A DNA stretch of 64,000 bases, taken from contig OZ012700.1 of assembly GCA_963942565.1 (NCBI GenBank), positions 6,656,945-6,720,944 on the forward strand, in the 5' to 3' direction. The translations under genes and the position numbers were made by a program. Below are positions 23,495-35,481 of this stretch, piece after piece. The stretch comes from Maea johnstoni. Lineage: Eukaryota > Annelida > Polychaeta > Spionida > Magelonidae. The notes beneath the pieces are model-generated. The model did not search any database. It was not told the DNA's origin and saw only the letters and a list, made by a program, of their open reading frames with translations. Every line of letters starts with the position of its first letter. The first letter of the stretch is position 1.

Positions 23495-23893
23495 GAATGA
23501 CGATAATCGAAATTCCTAATTCCTTATTCCTTCAGGCAAATGATTATCACAGCATTTCTTGTTATGGAGATGTATTGTCACATAGTGCACAGATTAACAT
23601 AGATGTGGCAACCCCTTTACCTAGATTGTATTTCGCTAACCTTATAGTCATGACCCCAAGCATACAAAAGTGTAAATTATGGACTTCATAGTAGGTCACA
23701 TTCACTTTACATGGAATTTATCACGCTAGTAAGGGTTAGCACTCCAAGAGGACAGCGTCTTACTTAAAGAACAAGCATAGGTGAAAGAGGTCAAAACTAC
23801 TGGATTTCATTGTAAATGTATCAAGAAAACCTTATTATATATGATTTAGGCTAAAGATGACTTGCAGGATGCTCGCGGCTCTCCTGATCTGGA

Positions 23894-25187
23894 CGCAAAT
23901 GTTCATGCAGCGCGTAGCGCCCCCAAAAGTGAAACGGCAGCAGATGTAACTAATTGAACCTCAGAATAGCAAGTTCATAACACTAGGAAAATTGGATTGC
24001 GAAACTGGCGATGCCATAAAGTTAACGACATGTAAAGGCGTATTGATATAATCATTATTTTTTATTTATTTGAAAAGGCATTAGATTAAAAGATCAAATA
24101 CAATTTTTCAGCTATTTTGGCGCTCCTTATTGGGTTCTAACGTCATTCCGGCTATCCCGAGCCGGTTTGGAGTAGTTAGATAACAGGCGCCAGATTTGAT
24201 TTGGCTATTTTACTGGCTCGCATGAGGTAGGTAGGTCATAATCAGTTTCGGGCCGTATGTAAATATGTGGGGTCATTGATAAAAGTGGCCTGGCGGTCTT
24301 TTTCAAAGATTTACTCCGGTATTCAGTCACGTAAATGACAGGACTAAACTCGGAATGCAAGGAACGATTTAAAATAGAGTTACGGGATTTCATCAATATA
24401 GCTCTCTTTTCACACCTCCCTGTCATACATATGGCGCCGTAGCTTAGTGGCTAGAGGGCAAGAGGTTGCGGGTTTGATTCCATCTGACCGCAACTAGCAT
24501 CATCTTTTCCTGCCCAGTCCTTCGTCTGGCACTTTGAAACATTTCCTACTCTAAATAACGATGTCTATATTTTTATTATTTTTATTTCACTTTACTAAAA
24601 TGAATTGTTGGTCAAATCCACTGATCCCAGAGAGAAGGTCTGCCTGAATTGGCGTTCGCTATAAGGGCCGATTTGATTAGTGTATGAAATTCCCTGGTTA
24701 TAATAAACATTTCCACAGTTGTGAAGTTAGGAATTTCTTCGAGAAAATCTATAGTTTAATGAATGTAAGTAATGCCTAGCCTTCATATAAAAATTGAGCT
24801 CTGTGAAGTTTAATGGGTGTAAGTATTAATTTATATCTGTTGATGAAGGAAATGTTCCATTAAGTTCCCTATGACGTTGGTATTGTCACTTTCATGCACA
24901 CTTGCGGCACATGACTATTACTTTATGCAACTCCCACCCATTTACCTTCTATCTACCCTTTCACACATCTCTACGTGCTGATCAGTGCCCTATCCAATCC
25001 CATGTACCTTCCACCTGCACTTTGGGCTTGGATCCGTGCGCCCGCCACTCACTTTTTGGGCGCACGGATCCTTATTACATCGACAACTTCTACTCCTCCT
25101 GCGGCCTTAAGCGCCTTGCCGCAACACTTGCCTCCCCCCTTCTCTGTAATTGTACTGTCCTCTCAGTGCCTCTTTCAACGGGGCCCT
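23894..25187. mobile_element. 1.29 kb insertion in UGT pseudogene, 7 bp target duplication
   Basis: ATCTGGA occurs on both sides (23887-23893 and 25188-25194) and only once in copy 3. The ends are not inverted repeats and there is no poly-A tail. Inside lie a tRNA-like stretch (24433-24490) and a perfect 14 bp hairpin (25030-25071). The class is unknown. It could be a composite retroposed sequence or a fragment of a larger element. Confidence 0.6.
24433..24490 (+). repeat. tRNA-like sequence with box A and box B
   Basis: GCCGTAGCTTAGTGGCTAG is a good box A and GGGTTTGATTCC a near-consensus box B, spaced as in tRNAs. The 3' acceptor arm does not pair with the start, so a tRNA-derived SINE head is likelier than a functional tRNA. 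Confidence 0.5.
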
Positions 25188-25444
25188 ATCTGGATCATAT
25201 CGATATGGCATTTGGCATGGTGGGAACCAGTCACATTCTGTTCATACCCAATTTTTTTCTGTTCAGTGTTACTACACACAGAACAACCAGGGGGATGCTG
25301 TGATCTCAAAAGAATGGAAAACGATTATTCCAAATACCAAGCCATCGAGTGCTAATGCCATTCTAAATGAGGCTGATTAAACATTATGTATCATTGATTC
25401 TCTCATAGGATACTAAGGTCGATTTAATTTTCTGCATCTTGATT

Positions 25445-25713
25445 ATTAATAATTAATATTAATAATTGGAATTTATATAGCGCCTTTTCCATTCATAAAA
25501 TGTTCAAAAGCGCTGCACATTGTCATAGTTTGAGTCATAGTCAACAACGCCTCAATGGGCGAGCCTGACACGATGTAGAATCCTTCAGGTGTTGTGGAAG
25601 TGCATTCCATAATCTCGGTGCACTAATAGAGAATGCGCGATCTCCAAATTTGAGTCTAGTCCGAGGCTCATCCAGAAGGCCCTTAGCTTCTGATCGTAGA
25701 TGGCTATTATTGA
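25445..25713 (-). mobile_element. 5'-truncated LINE (CR1/L2-like), 3' end
   Basis: On the minus strand the translation includes RTRLKFGDRAFSISAPRLWN followed by ALPQHLKDS, the well-known last block of CR1/L2-type reverse transcriptase ORFs. A short 'attaataatt' tail follows on the left. Copy 3 of the array shows the empty site ('cttgattattgattatgag' near 16329). Only about 270 bases are present. Confidence 0.75.
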
Positions 25714-26454
25714 TTATGAGTAGCAAACTGAAGCTAGGCTGTCATTACCATATAGTAGTCACTATTATATATGTGCAGTATACATACATACATAAATACC
25801 TGCATACATAAATTCATTGTTACAGTCTTTAGTAAGGTGGCCATAGTATTAAGTATAGGTGCTGCCGCCAGGCCACATGTGTGACATCAACCCTGTGTTT
25901 ATGCATTGCCATACCTGTTATTTTGGGGGTTAAGCACCCCAGACAGATACTATCACTGGTCTCTACGATTAGCTTTTGGGTATTAATGATGCTCTGAGCC
26001 TACAAGGCCAAACTAACAGGCAATTATGTTCCTTTATAAGTTAGGTGGATTATGCATATAATAGCTAGTGGCATTATCTTACGGCTTTAGAAAATATTAG
26101 ATATTTTTTATCATCATTTAGTCCTCTGTATTGAGATTTCATTCTATTTACTAGTAGCCATATTTCAAAGGCAAAGGTAAGAAGAATACAGTGGCGAAAG
26201 GAACACTTAAGCTCGAAGTCAAGGGCAACATTCTGGCATGCCTATAGTGGAGGGGCCGGCCAGGATGGCTGAGCCGTCTAAAGCATTTCCACTAACAATT
26301 TGTATTTGGTATGGGCCTGTCCTGATGGCTGTTTGGCTTGAGACATTGCCAATCATCTCGGTCAGGGCATGTAAAGAAAGTTGCCAGTAACTTGGGGTTG
26401 GGCAGCGGTTTCGCTGGGTACATCACTTACAACTAACTGAGCAGTCAAATCTAG

Positions 26455-26473
26455 CCTATATATAGCAGGAAAA
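26455..26473 (+). promoter_or_regulatory. Conserved TATA-like block, UGT unit 6
   Basis: GCCTATATATAGCAGGAAAA lies far (about 2.1 kb) upstream of its UGT, as in unit 4. A nearer 'gactctataatatatg' is at about 28338. Confidence 0.35.
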
Positions 26474-27235
26474 GTATCGATAATCAAAATTAAAAGTTCC
26501 TAATTTCTTCAGGCAATTGAAAAATGATTATCACAGCGTTTCTGTTATAGAGATGCATTGTCACATGATGTACAATTTAATATGGATGTGACACCCCCTT
26601 TGCCTAGAGTTTCTTTTATTCACCTTAGTCTTGACCCCATGAGGCCCAACATCCAAAGTGTAAAATATGGACTCTATGACAGATGCACAGTGTGATTTTG
26701 TAGGTCACATTCCCATTAGAGGGAATGTTACAGGCTAGAAGGGTAACACACAGTGCATTACTTAGCAAACAAGCATAGGGGAAAGGGTGTTCAAAGGTGG
26801 AGCACCATCTTTCTTCTGTTCTGAAAACAACTCTAATACATAGGTAAACACATTTCTATAGTTCCCACAGTGTTTAGCAGTATCTTTCTGCTATATATCT
26901 TTTCCTTTTTGAGTCCTGTTCGTGCCTACACGACACAGCAACTTGATACACTCAGAATGGTGAAGTCTAGGGAGAAATGGTTAATATCTGAACTAGCTAT
27001 ATGAATTGATACTGGATACCAATATATGATATGAATCAAGCAATATCAGGATAAAGTACAGACATATAATACAAAAGTGTAATTCATTTCATGTACTTGT
27101 ATTGTACTCAAGCAATCCTGTCCTAACTCCAAATTTGTTCGAAAAATGCTTTTCATGAATATCTAATGAGCAATTACCATAAAGATAACCCCAAAGTCTA
27201 CTTACACCAAATATTACTGGACGCCCTGCTCTCAA

Positions 27236-27917
27236 CACACCCAAAATGTGACAAGTTTTTTCTTGTCAAAACCTTGTCATATTGACAAGTTAAGGCTTGT
27301 CAAGTACGCTGACGAGTTTTTGACAACCCTGCAAAGTGGGTTGTCAAAAACTAGTCAAAAGGTCGTCAAGTACGTATCCCATAATGCACTGCTCAACTCA
27401 GAACGAGGCTCTAATGGAGGACAAAGGAGCTGAATCTAAGTAATTACTGTATTTCATATCCATTCAATATCTACTTAAATATGATCCATCTTGCATTATT
27501 TTTCCAATAACATATTAGACAAAATGACTATTTTGGACATGCAGGTATTTTAGGAATGTTTTGAGTGCAATGTGAAGCATATTTTCAAATGGAGAATTAT
27601 TGTTTTCTTTTTTGTCAAAATTAGTTTATAAATGTGCATATATCTCTATTTTGCCATTGCAAGATCCAGTATTGAACTTTTGGCTCAGTAATTTTTATTG
27701 TGTCCTTTTTGGCGTTTTTTGGGGGAAAGAAATAAAAATAATTTGAAACTGACATATATTGCTTTGTTCTACTTGACGACCTTTTGACAAGTTTTGCCAC
27801 AGAAACTCGTCTTGACAAACGTAAACTCGTCGTTTTGGGCACCATCGAAATGACGACCCAAAACTTGTCAATATGACAAACTTTTGACAAGTTTTTGAGC
27901 CCCATATTTTTTGTGTG
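27236..27917. mobile_element. 682 bp MITE rich in TTGTCAA/TTGACAA words
   Basis: It begins CACACCCAAAATGTGACAAG, and the right end reverse complemented begins CACACAAAAAATATGGGG. Several 'cttgtcatattgacaag' palindromes lie in each arm. Unit 4 lacks it ('ctctcaagtaaatttgtctaac' near 18543). No transposase ORF was found. Confidence 0.65.
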
Positions 27918-28533
27918 AAGTTATTATGTCTAACTATGCTTCAATGAAGTCAAATCAATTTGTTATCTAATCGTGAATATTACTCAAGACAACATGACCC
28001 TAGGCATGAGGGGGATTGAAAGTGTGGAGACAAAAACTTCTACGAAACTGATACATGACACATAAAAATTACTCCGGGATCGGACAGTGAGGTACCATGT
28101 TTACTAAACGCGTCATTTGACGAGTTTATTAAGTGCTAATTGCCTAACCAGTCCTGATCCTGTAAGGTCATCTCTTGCAGCTGTTAGGGAAGCCCAGTGC
28201 CAAATGTATGCACTAGACATGCACAGTCTTATCTGACCTCTGGGGTCGTCTAGAAATAGCAGTCGTGACTCATATCAACTAACAGTCCCAGCCTGCCTCG
28301 TCTGGGTTAATGTGCCCAGCATACGAAGTGTAATTTATGGACTCTATAATATATGTACACAGCGATTTTGTAGGTCACATTCGTTTTAAAGGCGATATTA
28401 CACGTTAGTAAGGGGTAGCACACACAAAAGACAGTGCCCTACTGAGAGAACAAGCATAGGAGAGCGGTTTTCAAAACTACCAGATTTCATCTTATGTGTA
28501 CGAGGAAAGCCACACTGTATGAATTAGCAAAAG

Positions 28534-30111
28534 ATGACTAACAGGATGCTCACGGCTCTACTAATCTGGAGCATGGCACTTGGCATGGTGGGAACCAGTC
28601 ACATTCTGTTCATTCCTGAATTTTTTCCTAGCGTTCGGTTTTACATGACAAACCTTGCAAAGGGTTTAGCTGACGCTGGACATGAGGTCAGTTTTGTTCT
28701 TCCAAGCTCCTCATCCATTACAGACATTCCAGCACAAATAACTCGCAGGGGGTTGAATATAACATATTACAAGTCAGATACCGATATTCTCTTTGCAAAA
28801 ACAGGATTTGGTGAGGAGTTTGTTGGAGCATTGATGAGCCGAAAGGAAAGCCAGGTGAATTCTCTATTTGATAAACTCTATAAGTGTCTAACTCAATTTG
28901 TGCATAATATGCTTAATGATGCAGCCTTTATGGACTCTTTGAAAAGGACTGGAATTGATGTCATCATAGTAAATGGATGGGATGTGACAGCTGCCCAATG
29001 CATTCTGCCTCTTATGTTGTCAGTGCCGTTCATTCAGGTGACTAGCATGTTCAAACCTTGGGAGAAGCAGCTCCCTGCTCTACCATCTGCAGTTCCTGGT
29101 CTGCACTTACTAGAATCCACTGAGAGGATGTCCTTCACCCTACGACTCCGAAATGCTGTTTAGCATTTCTGGTACTACACACAAAACAACCCAGGGGATG
29201 CTGTGATCTCAAAGGAATGGAAAAAGATCTCTCCAAATAGCAAGCCACCAAATGTTAATGCCATTCTAAATAAGGCTGATTTAACATTATTTAACATTGA
29301 TTCTCTCATGGGATACCCTTTACCTTCAGTTCCTAATATACAATATGCGGGTGGATTGTCAATTGCATCTGTAAAACCTATGGCTGATGAAATGGCAGCC
29401 ATCTTGGATTCATACCCAGAAGGTGTTGTTCTGGTGTCGTCTGGGTCCATTTGTCATTCCATGCCAATTATCTACATGAACAAGATTCTTTCTGCATTTG
29501 GACAGCTCAAACTTACTTTTCTGATGAGATACATGGGTGACCAAAAGTTGCTTCCTGATAACATTAAGGCTTTTGAATGGCTTCCACAAAATGATCTCCT
29601 GGCCCACCCAAAAGTCAAACTTTTCATTAACCACTGTGGTAACAATGGTCAATTGGAGGGTTTATACCATGGGGTGCCAATGGTAGGCATACCCATATTT
29701 GTTGATCAATTTTTTAATAGTAGACGCATGGAATATAACGGGTATGGTAAATGGCTTGATATTTTTACAGACACTGCAGAACATCTACGTTCATTGATAG
29801 CTGAGGTTTGGGACAACAAGACCTACACAAACAATATTCAAAAAACTTCAGCCATTTTCCGTGATCATCCTGGACTTCCTCGAGAGAGAGCCATGTACTG
29901 GATAGGGCATGTGATCAAGTTCAAAGGTCAACATATGAGACCTTACTCCCAGGATATGCCACTTTATCAGCTCTGGATGCTCGATATACTACTGCCCTCT
30001 ACTGTATTATGTGTAATTCTCACAGGAGCCTTGACAGCCATCATTTATCTGAGTTTTAGACTAATTCAAACTGGTTTCATATCTGGAAATAAGACAAATA
30101 AGATGAAATAG
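28534..30111 (+). pseudogene. Full-length UGT with one nonsense codon
   Basis: The reading frame matches the 19173 copy from the MTNRML start to a C-terminal tail NKTNKMK, 525 codons plus stop. It is broken only by TAG at 29161-29163 (codon 210), where the paralogue has CAG in FQHFWYYTQNNP. Both sides stay open in the same frame: 209 codons before and more than 300 after. The donor motif (NHCGNNGQLEGLYHGVPM) and membrane helix are kept. Some donor-domain positions differ from both intact copies (SGSICHSM for FGS.GHSM, VDQFFNSRR for VDQGFNGRR), suggesting relaxed selection. A recent null allele or a sequencing error are both possible. If translated, the product would be the acceptor domain alone. 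Confidence 0.88.
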
Positions 30112-30683
30112 CATTATGAGTATACTCAATGAATAAATTAAAACGAAAATTCCTAACACATATAGATGTTATATTGTTTTCAAGTTTCTGTTAATTTCCT
30201 ATCTGCTAAATACGAGGAGTAAACTGATGCTTAGTTGTCATTGCCAGAGAGTAGGCAATATTCCTGCCGGTATGGACATGATGTATATGCTGTTTTTGTA
30301 CATTCATAAATATTAGTACATACATACATACATTGTAACAGCCTAAAGATAGGTGACTACAATGTTAAATACAGGTGATTCCATTTTGCCCAGCCTCTTT
30401 GTTTAGGGTACAGGTTTTCTGGATAATTATGCTTCAACCCTATAGAGCCTCCAAAACTATCAGGCAATTATGTTTCTTTTTATTTGGAATTATAATTATA
30501 ATAGTCAGTATTATTATTATCAAACTGAAGAAAGCAGTAGAAATAATTAATTAGTGTGATTTTTCTTGCAGTTTATCATCAACATATATTTTATTTTTTT
30601 ACCAGTGTCATTGAACTTGTAACAACATAAACTCTACAGTTAACCTGTATAACAAGAAAGAACCCTTGTGGTTCTTGATCTGC
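30112..30683. other. 3' flank of the UGT array
   Basis: Non-coding; homology to the other 3' flanks fades by about 30450. This is the right edge of the array. Confidence 0.5.
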
Positions 30684-30794
<111 letters not shown>

Positions 30795-32360
30795 GTTATA
30801 AATACATTCACGCAAATTGACCTATTTAATGAGGACATCATGATAAGTAACACAGTCGAAAAACTAGAGCATATTCCAACGTATCGCACACATCTCAATA
30901 ATATATGATCTCGTACTGAGGTTATAGTCACTCTAATTTATTCTCCTTATTGCCCTTACTTGGGTTATTAACATAGATCCTTTATGGACACTTTCACCTC
31001 CTTCCTCCTCGAGATTAATCTAGCATTGTACTCTATACAATAGACTATTTTATATGGCGAAACAATATATTACCGCAATATGAAATCCCGAGATAGCGAC
31101 ATAAACATCCTTATGATAACAAATCATGTATTGCAAAAATACATTCTTTGTGCATCTGCCAACATTTGTGGCAGCTAAAATGGGTAGCATTTGTTCAGAC
31201 TGAATTGCCTTCCTTCTTGTCTTTGTGATTCAATTAACCTCTGGTACAACAAAGAAATTGACCAATCAGCTGCTAGAATTAGGGAGTAACTGATAATGAT
31301 TGTACTTCTCTGTTCGACAATCCAGACTTCTTAACCTGAGTGCCATCTTTCGGAGCCGAACAACACAGAAAAACAGAAGTCACTTAACATTACAGTGCTG
31401 CCCCCAACTGGCTAAAGGGAGTAATAATCAAGTGTATGTATGTTAATTTAAGTAAACAAACTTCCTACTGTTGATATGAAAACACATTCCAGATTTAAGG
31501 AGCTTTCTTCACTATCATTCTTATTCCAGAGGCAAAATGATTGGCCACCAAGTTCCCCTATGCCCCCCCCCCCCCCCCCCCAATGCAGCCATCACCTCCT
31601 CCAATATATGGATTTAAATATAAGATTAGGTCCTATCATTAAATAGCATCAATTAAAAACCTTTTGGTGTGCATTCTATAGGGCAAATCAATCATTCAAC
31701 GTAATGTAAACTTCTTTCCACCTAAAATTCCCAAACCCACAGGAATCTGGAACTTTCGGTCTTAATTTCAGTAGGTTCCAATATTCTGATTGAGTGGGAT
31801 TCTTGATCCTTTCAAATAAAAAAGGTTTCTTTAGCAATTAGTGATGGGTTTTGCCAAAAAATGTGCCAGATTACCTGGACGAAATGCTAAGGCTACTTTC
31901 ATCCAAAGCATAAGGATGCAAAGATTTTTGAAAAACATTAACCTAGTCATATTGGTATTCAGTAGATACTAGTAGCTCTCACTGCGTACTCTCAAATGAG
32001 TAGCCATATGCCAGGGTTTCAGTTATTTTTCAGCATTTTGCATCATTTTGTATTGGCAAAATTAGCCAACAGCTGCAGAAGTGTTAACATCGTGAAACTA
32101 TGCTTTTTTAATTGTTTATTTAATTGCCTTGTCAGGGTACTGTAGTTCATTGTACCATGCAATATCAGTTGTTAGGGAATTTCAGGACTGTCTAGTTGTT
32201 GCTCCTGTCTGTGACTGAGTTCTCTGTGTGCGCAAAGGGTATAAATCTATGGTGTATTCAAAAAGTTCTCTCAGAAAAAAACTTTGAAAAAAAAAATTGG
32301 ATTTAAGACATATCATTCCCTTCGATATATAATAGCTTATGCCAAGTGCGGAAATCATTC
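30795..32360. other. Intergenic with repeat remnants
   Basis: No coding sequence seen. It has a poly-C tract at 31563-31582. The stretch 31904-32083 is related to the TTAA-flanked MITEs at 56553 and 59547. Confidence 0.5.
31904..32083. mobile_element. Worn copy of the TTAA-type MITE
   Basis: It shares 'aaggatgcaaagattt', 'atatgccagggtttcagt' and 'gcatcattttgtattgg' with the copy at 59547-59750, in the same order. The left boundary is unclear. Confidence 0.5.
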
Positions 32361-32467
<107 letters not shown>

Positions 32468-32967
32468 CCGTAAATTCGCGTGTATAAGACGCACTTTTTT
32501 ACACTAAATTTTACACTCAAATAGGGGGGTGCGTCTTATACACAAAGTTAGAAATCTAGGGTGTTTTACATCGAGTTACCAGGCCACTCGGAGATCGCAA
32601 ATTACAATTATAATGCGGCGCCAAGACAATGCCCATCGATGTTTGCCTCGTCATTGATGAATTGTAATTATCGAACCACTCTCCGCTGGAATTTACTGAT
32701 TACAATCCATGTGACATGCCTAGGACAATGGGTAGTGATTACCGACACAGGGTGATACGCATTGATGTCACGGTGATGTCACATTTCACTCATCTCAATA
32801 TGCGTTTTACTGGTTTTCTAGCGTTATTCATGAGGAGTTGATAACCTACAATAATTCCCAAAAGGGGTGCGCACTATACACAAAGCTAAGGTCTATACAT
32901 CATTTTAAAGGCCTGGACAAGGGGTGCGTCTTATATACGGGTGCGTCTTATACACGCGAAATTACGG
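32468..32967. mobile_element. 500 bp MITE set between two (TA)n tracts
   Basis: The ends are CCGTAAATTCGCGTGTATAA and, reverse complemented, CCGTAATTTCGCGTGTATAA. They continue as 'gacgcac', and inner 'ggtgcgtcttata' repeats follow. TA flanks both sides, as expected for Tc1/mariner/pogo-type targeting. It has the same overall plan as 49151-49630. Confidence 0.75.
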
Positions 32968-33342
<375 letters not shown>

Positions 33343-33829
33343 AAGGGAAATGTCAAAAGTGGTCTCTTAAGAAGGGGTTGGGGGTCTGAGTGAGGGTATG
33401 AAGAAATAAAGAATTTCGAACAATGACCAGGTATTATTCAGGTTGTTATGATTAGCTGCTTTTTAAATTCTTTTCATTAATGTTTTAAAATTTAACAATT
33501 CGGAAAAATAAAAGTTGAATTACAACATTAATTGGGGATCCTCAGAAATGATATTTTCTGTCAATTTTACCGATGATTTCATCATTTCATTGTGCCCTAT
33601 CCAATGGAAAAGGCGTATAGGCATCCAAGTGGCCATTAAATAAGGGCACTTTTCGGTTAGGGATACGATTTAATGGTCGTTGGTCGTGTCAAGCAAGTGG
33701 TCGTTTAATCAGGTAAAATATACAGGGAATAGCCTTGAGGGGATCTGATCTGTATATGGTCTGTGGTACACTTAATAATTCACCATTTCTATAGTTTCGA
33801 ATCGTATTGAATATTTGAGATTTTGGTTA

Positions 33830-34035
33830 TATTTCAAACTTTCAAACTTCCAAACTGTATTAGAATTTTAAAACTTTGGTTATATTTTCAAAGTTTCAAA
33901 CGTCTATACTTTTAAAATATCCAAGTTGGAAACTTCCAAATGTGTTGGAATTTTGAAACTTTGGTCAATGTTTCAAAGTTTCAGACTTCCATACTAACAA
34001 ATATCCAACTTTTCAAACTTCCAAAACGTGTTGGA
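33830..34035. repeat. Degenerate ~100 bp tandem repeat
   Basis: Three imperfect units contain 'tttcaaacttccaaa', 'tgt.ttggaattttgaaact' and 'ttggt'. No coding signal. Confidence 0.5.
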
Positions 34036-34678
34036 ATGTTCTGGACTTTTGCCACACCCTCTTTTTGTGTTAGATATCAGATCTTGCACCTGAGAGGGTG
34101 TATCTTCTGTCTGACCTGCATCTGTTAGGAACTGCTCTTAAGTCCATTTCTTATTTATGGCTTTCTGGATAAGAGCTGGACTGTTTATAGTTTGAATAAG
34201 ATGTTTCAGAATCCGGTCTTCAGGATTTTCAAATTCACAGTTAGTGGTATTTTCTGTTAGTCTAGCTGCTTACGACACCCTTGTGTTAGGTTCATTTTGA
34301 GGAAAATGTAACAAGAATGGTAATAGTCACTCATTGATTTTCTCAATTTCTCCTAATCATTCAGCAGTGCTTCTGGATATTACAGACTTTTCTCCAACCT
34401 AGCTATCTCCTTACCTCCATACATGGTGAGTGCATATTTTCTGTCCAGTGGGTCAGTTATTTTGAAATATCTGAATTACCTCTCAATTCCTTCTATCCAT
34501 ACTTCGCACTACCTTCAAGTATCAATGTGGTCTTCTTAAGGAATGAATGGCTGGCTTTTGAGTGTTCTAGTCTCAGTTACCACAGTAAAGATCTGAGCTT
34601 CAGACCTGATGCTACATCTGCTAAAATAATCAGGGTATTCAGAGTTTCTTGTCAGGAACATTGCTGCTTTCTCCTATT

Positions 34679-34838
34679 CTGTGATTGCCGGCCACAGTTA
34701 GGAGTATTCCTTGATATTCTTTCATCCCAATCGCTTAATCCACTATCTGTGATTGCTGGCCACAGGTAAGAGTCCCATACCTTGTCAATGAACTAAATCA
34801 CTCGTTTGCTGCTTATATCATCTGTGATTGCTGTCCAC
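34679..34838. repeat. Three spaced CTGTGATTGC..CCACAG hairpin words
   Basis: CTGTGATTGC(C/T)G(G/T)CCACAG occurs near 34680, 34748 and 34820. Each can fold as CTGTG/CACAG. The origin is unknown. Confidence 0.4.
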
Positions 34839-35369
34839 AGATATTTGCTGCTTGTAGGATTGCTTTTATTCTTGCCATTGTAATATATACTTATGCTTAA
34901 AAGGAAAAATGGTAACAGACACCTTCTTTGTAAACTCTAAGAGGGCTGTATGGAAACGAACATCAATGGTTTAATCTGTGGGTGTGTACAGATATTGGGT
35001 GACTTAGAGGGACACTACCAAGAGCAGTGTTTTATCTATGGTAAGGGGGGGGGGTGCGGTAATGTTAGGAGATGTGGCTCCCAGGAAGTGAGTTAAAACT
35101 GGCAGGCATTGCTTATCTCTCTAGGTGTTCTATATATTTGGTGGCACCGACAAGAAAACAGGGACAAACAATTCTTTCAGGCAAGACAATGAAATTATAT
35201 GTCTACGATCTTTTATTCAATAATGAAACAATCCGCCTTCAAACAATAATGTCTTATCTAAGGTAACGTTGACTACAGCAATATAAATGACTTTTTTATT
35301 CCTCAAACTTATCATTTTATTGGGTTGTAATGGAGTCATGGCACTAAGAACGGAGTTTTGTCATATTTA

Positions 35370-35481
35370 TTAAACCTCTAAAAACTCTGATAGGCTCACG
35401 TCAGTATTAGATTTAGCATGCTTCCAATGAATCTTGTGAAAGAGCAGCCGCCCGTTGACTCTTTTAAAGGTAAAGAATGCC
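35370..35481 (-). CDS. Unidentified gene, terminal exon
   Basis: 112 nt including the stop. It encodes AFFTFKRVNGRLLFHKIHWK and on to SLSEFLEV, and enters in phase 2 after a good polypyrimidine acceptor. Confidence 0.6.

Larger units (their letters stand above)
23857..25413 (+). pseudogene. UGT pseudogene with internal deletion, split by insertion, copy 5
   Basis: The first 37 bases (ATG-ACT-TGC-AGG..ctgatctgga) match the UGT start. A 1.29 kb insertion follows (23894-25187). The gene then resumes at 25188 with the same 'catatcgatatggc' word and the same internal deletion as copy 3, and ends in frame with TAA (25378-25380) and then TAA after the lost IGY. The donor domain is absent. It is a sister of copy 3 made by block duplication, hit by the insertion afterwards. 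Confidence 0.85.

Noticed and set aside
24433-24490. A functional tRNA gene
   Set aside because: Boxes A and B are present but the acceptor arm does not pair and the anticodon arm is poor; a SINE head fits better.
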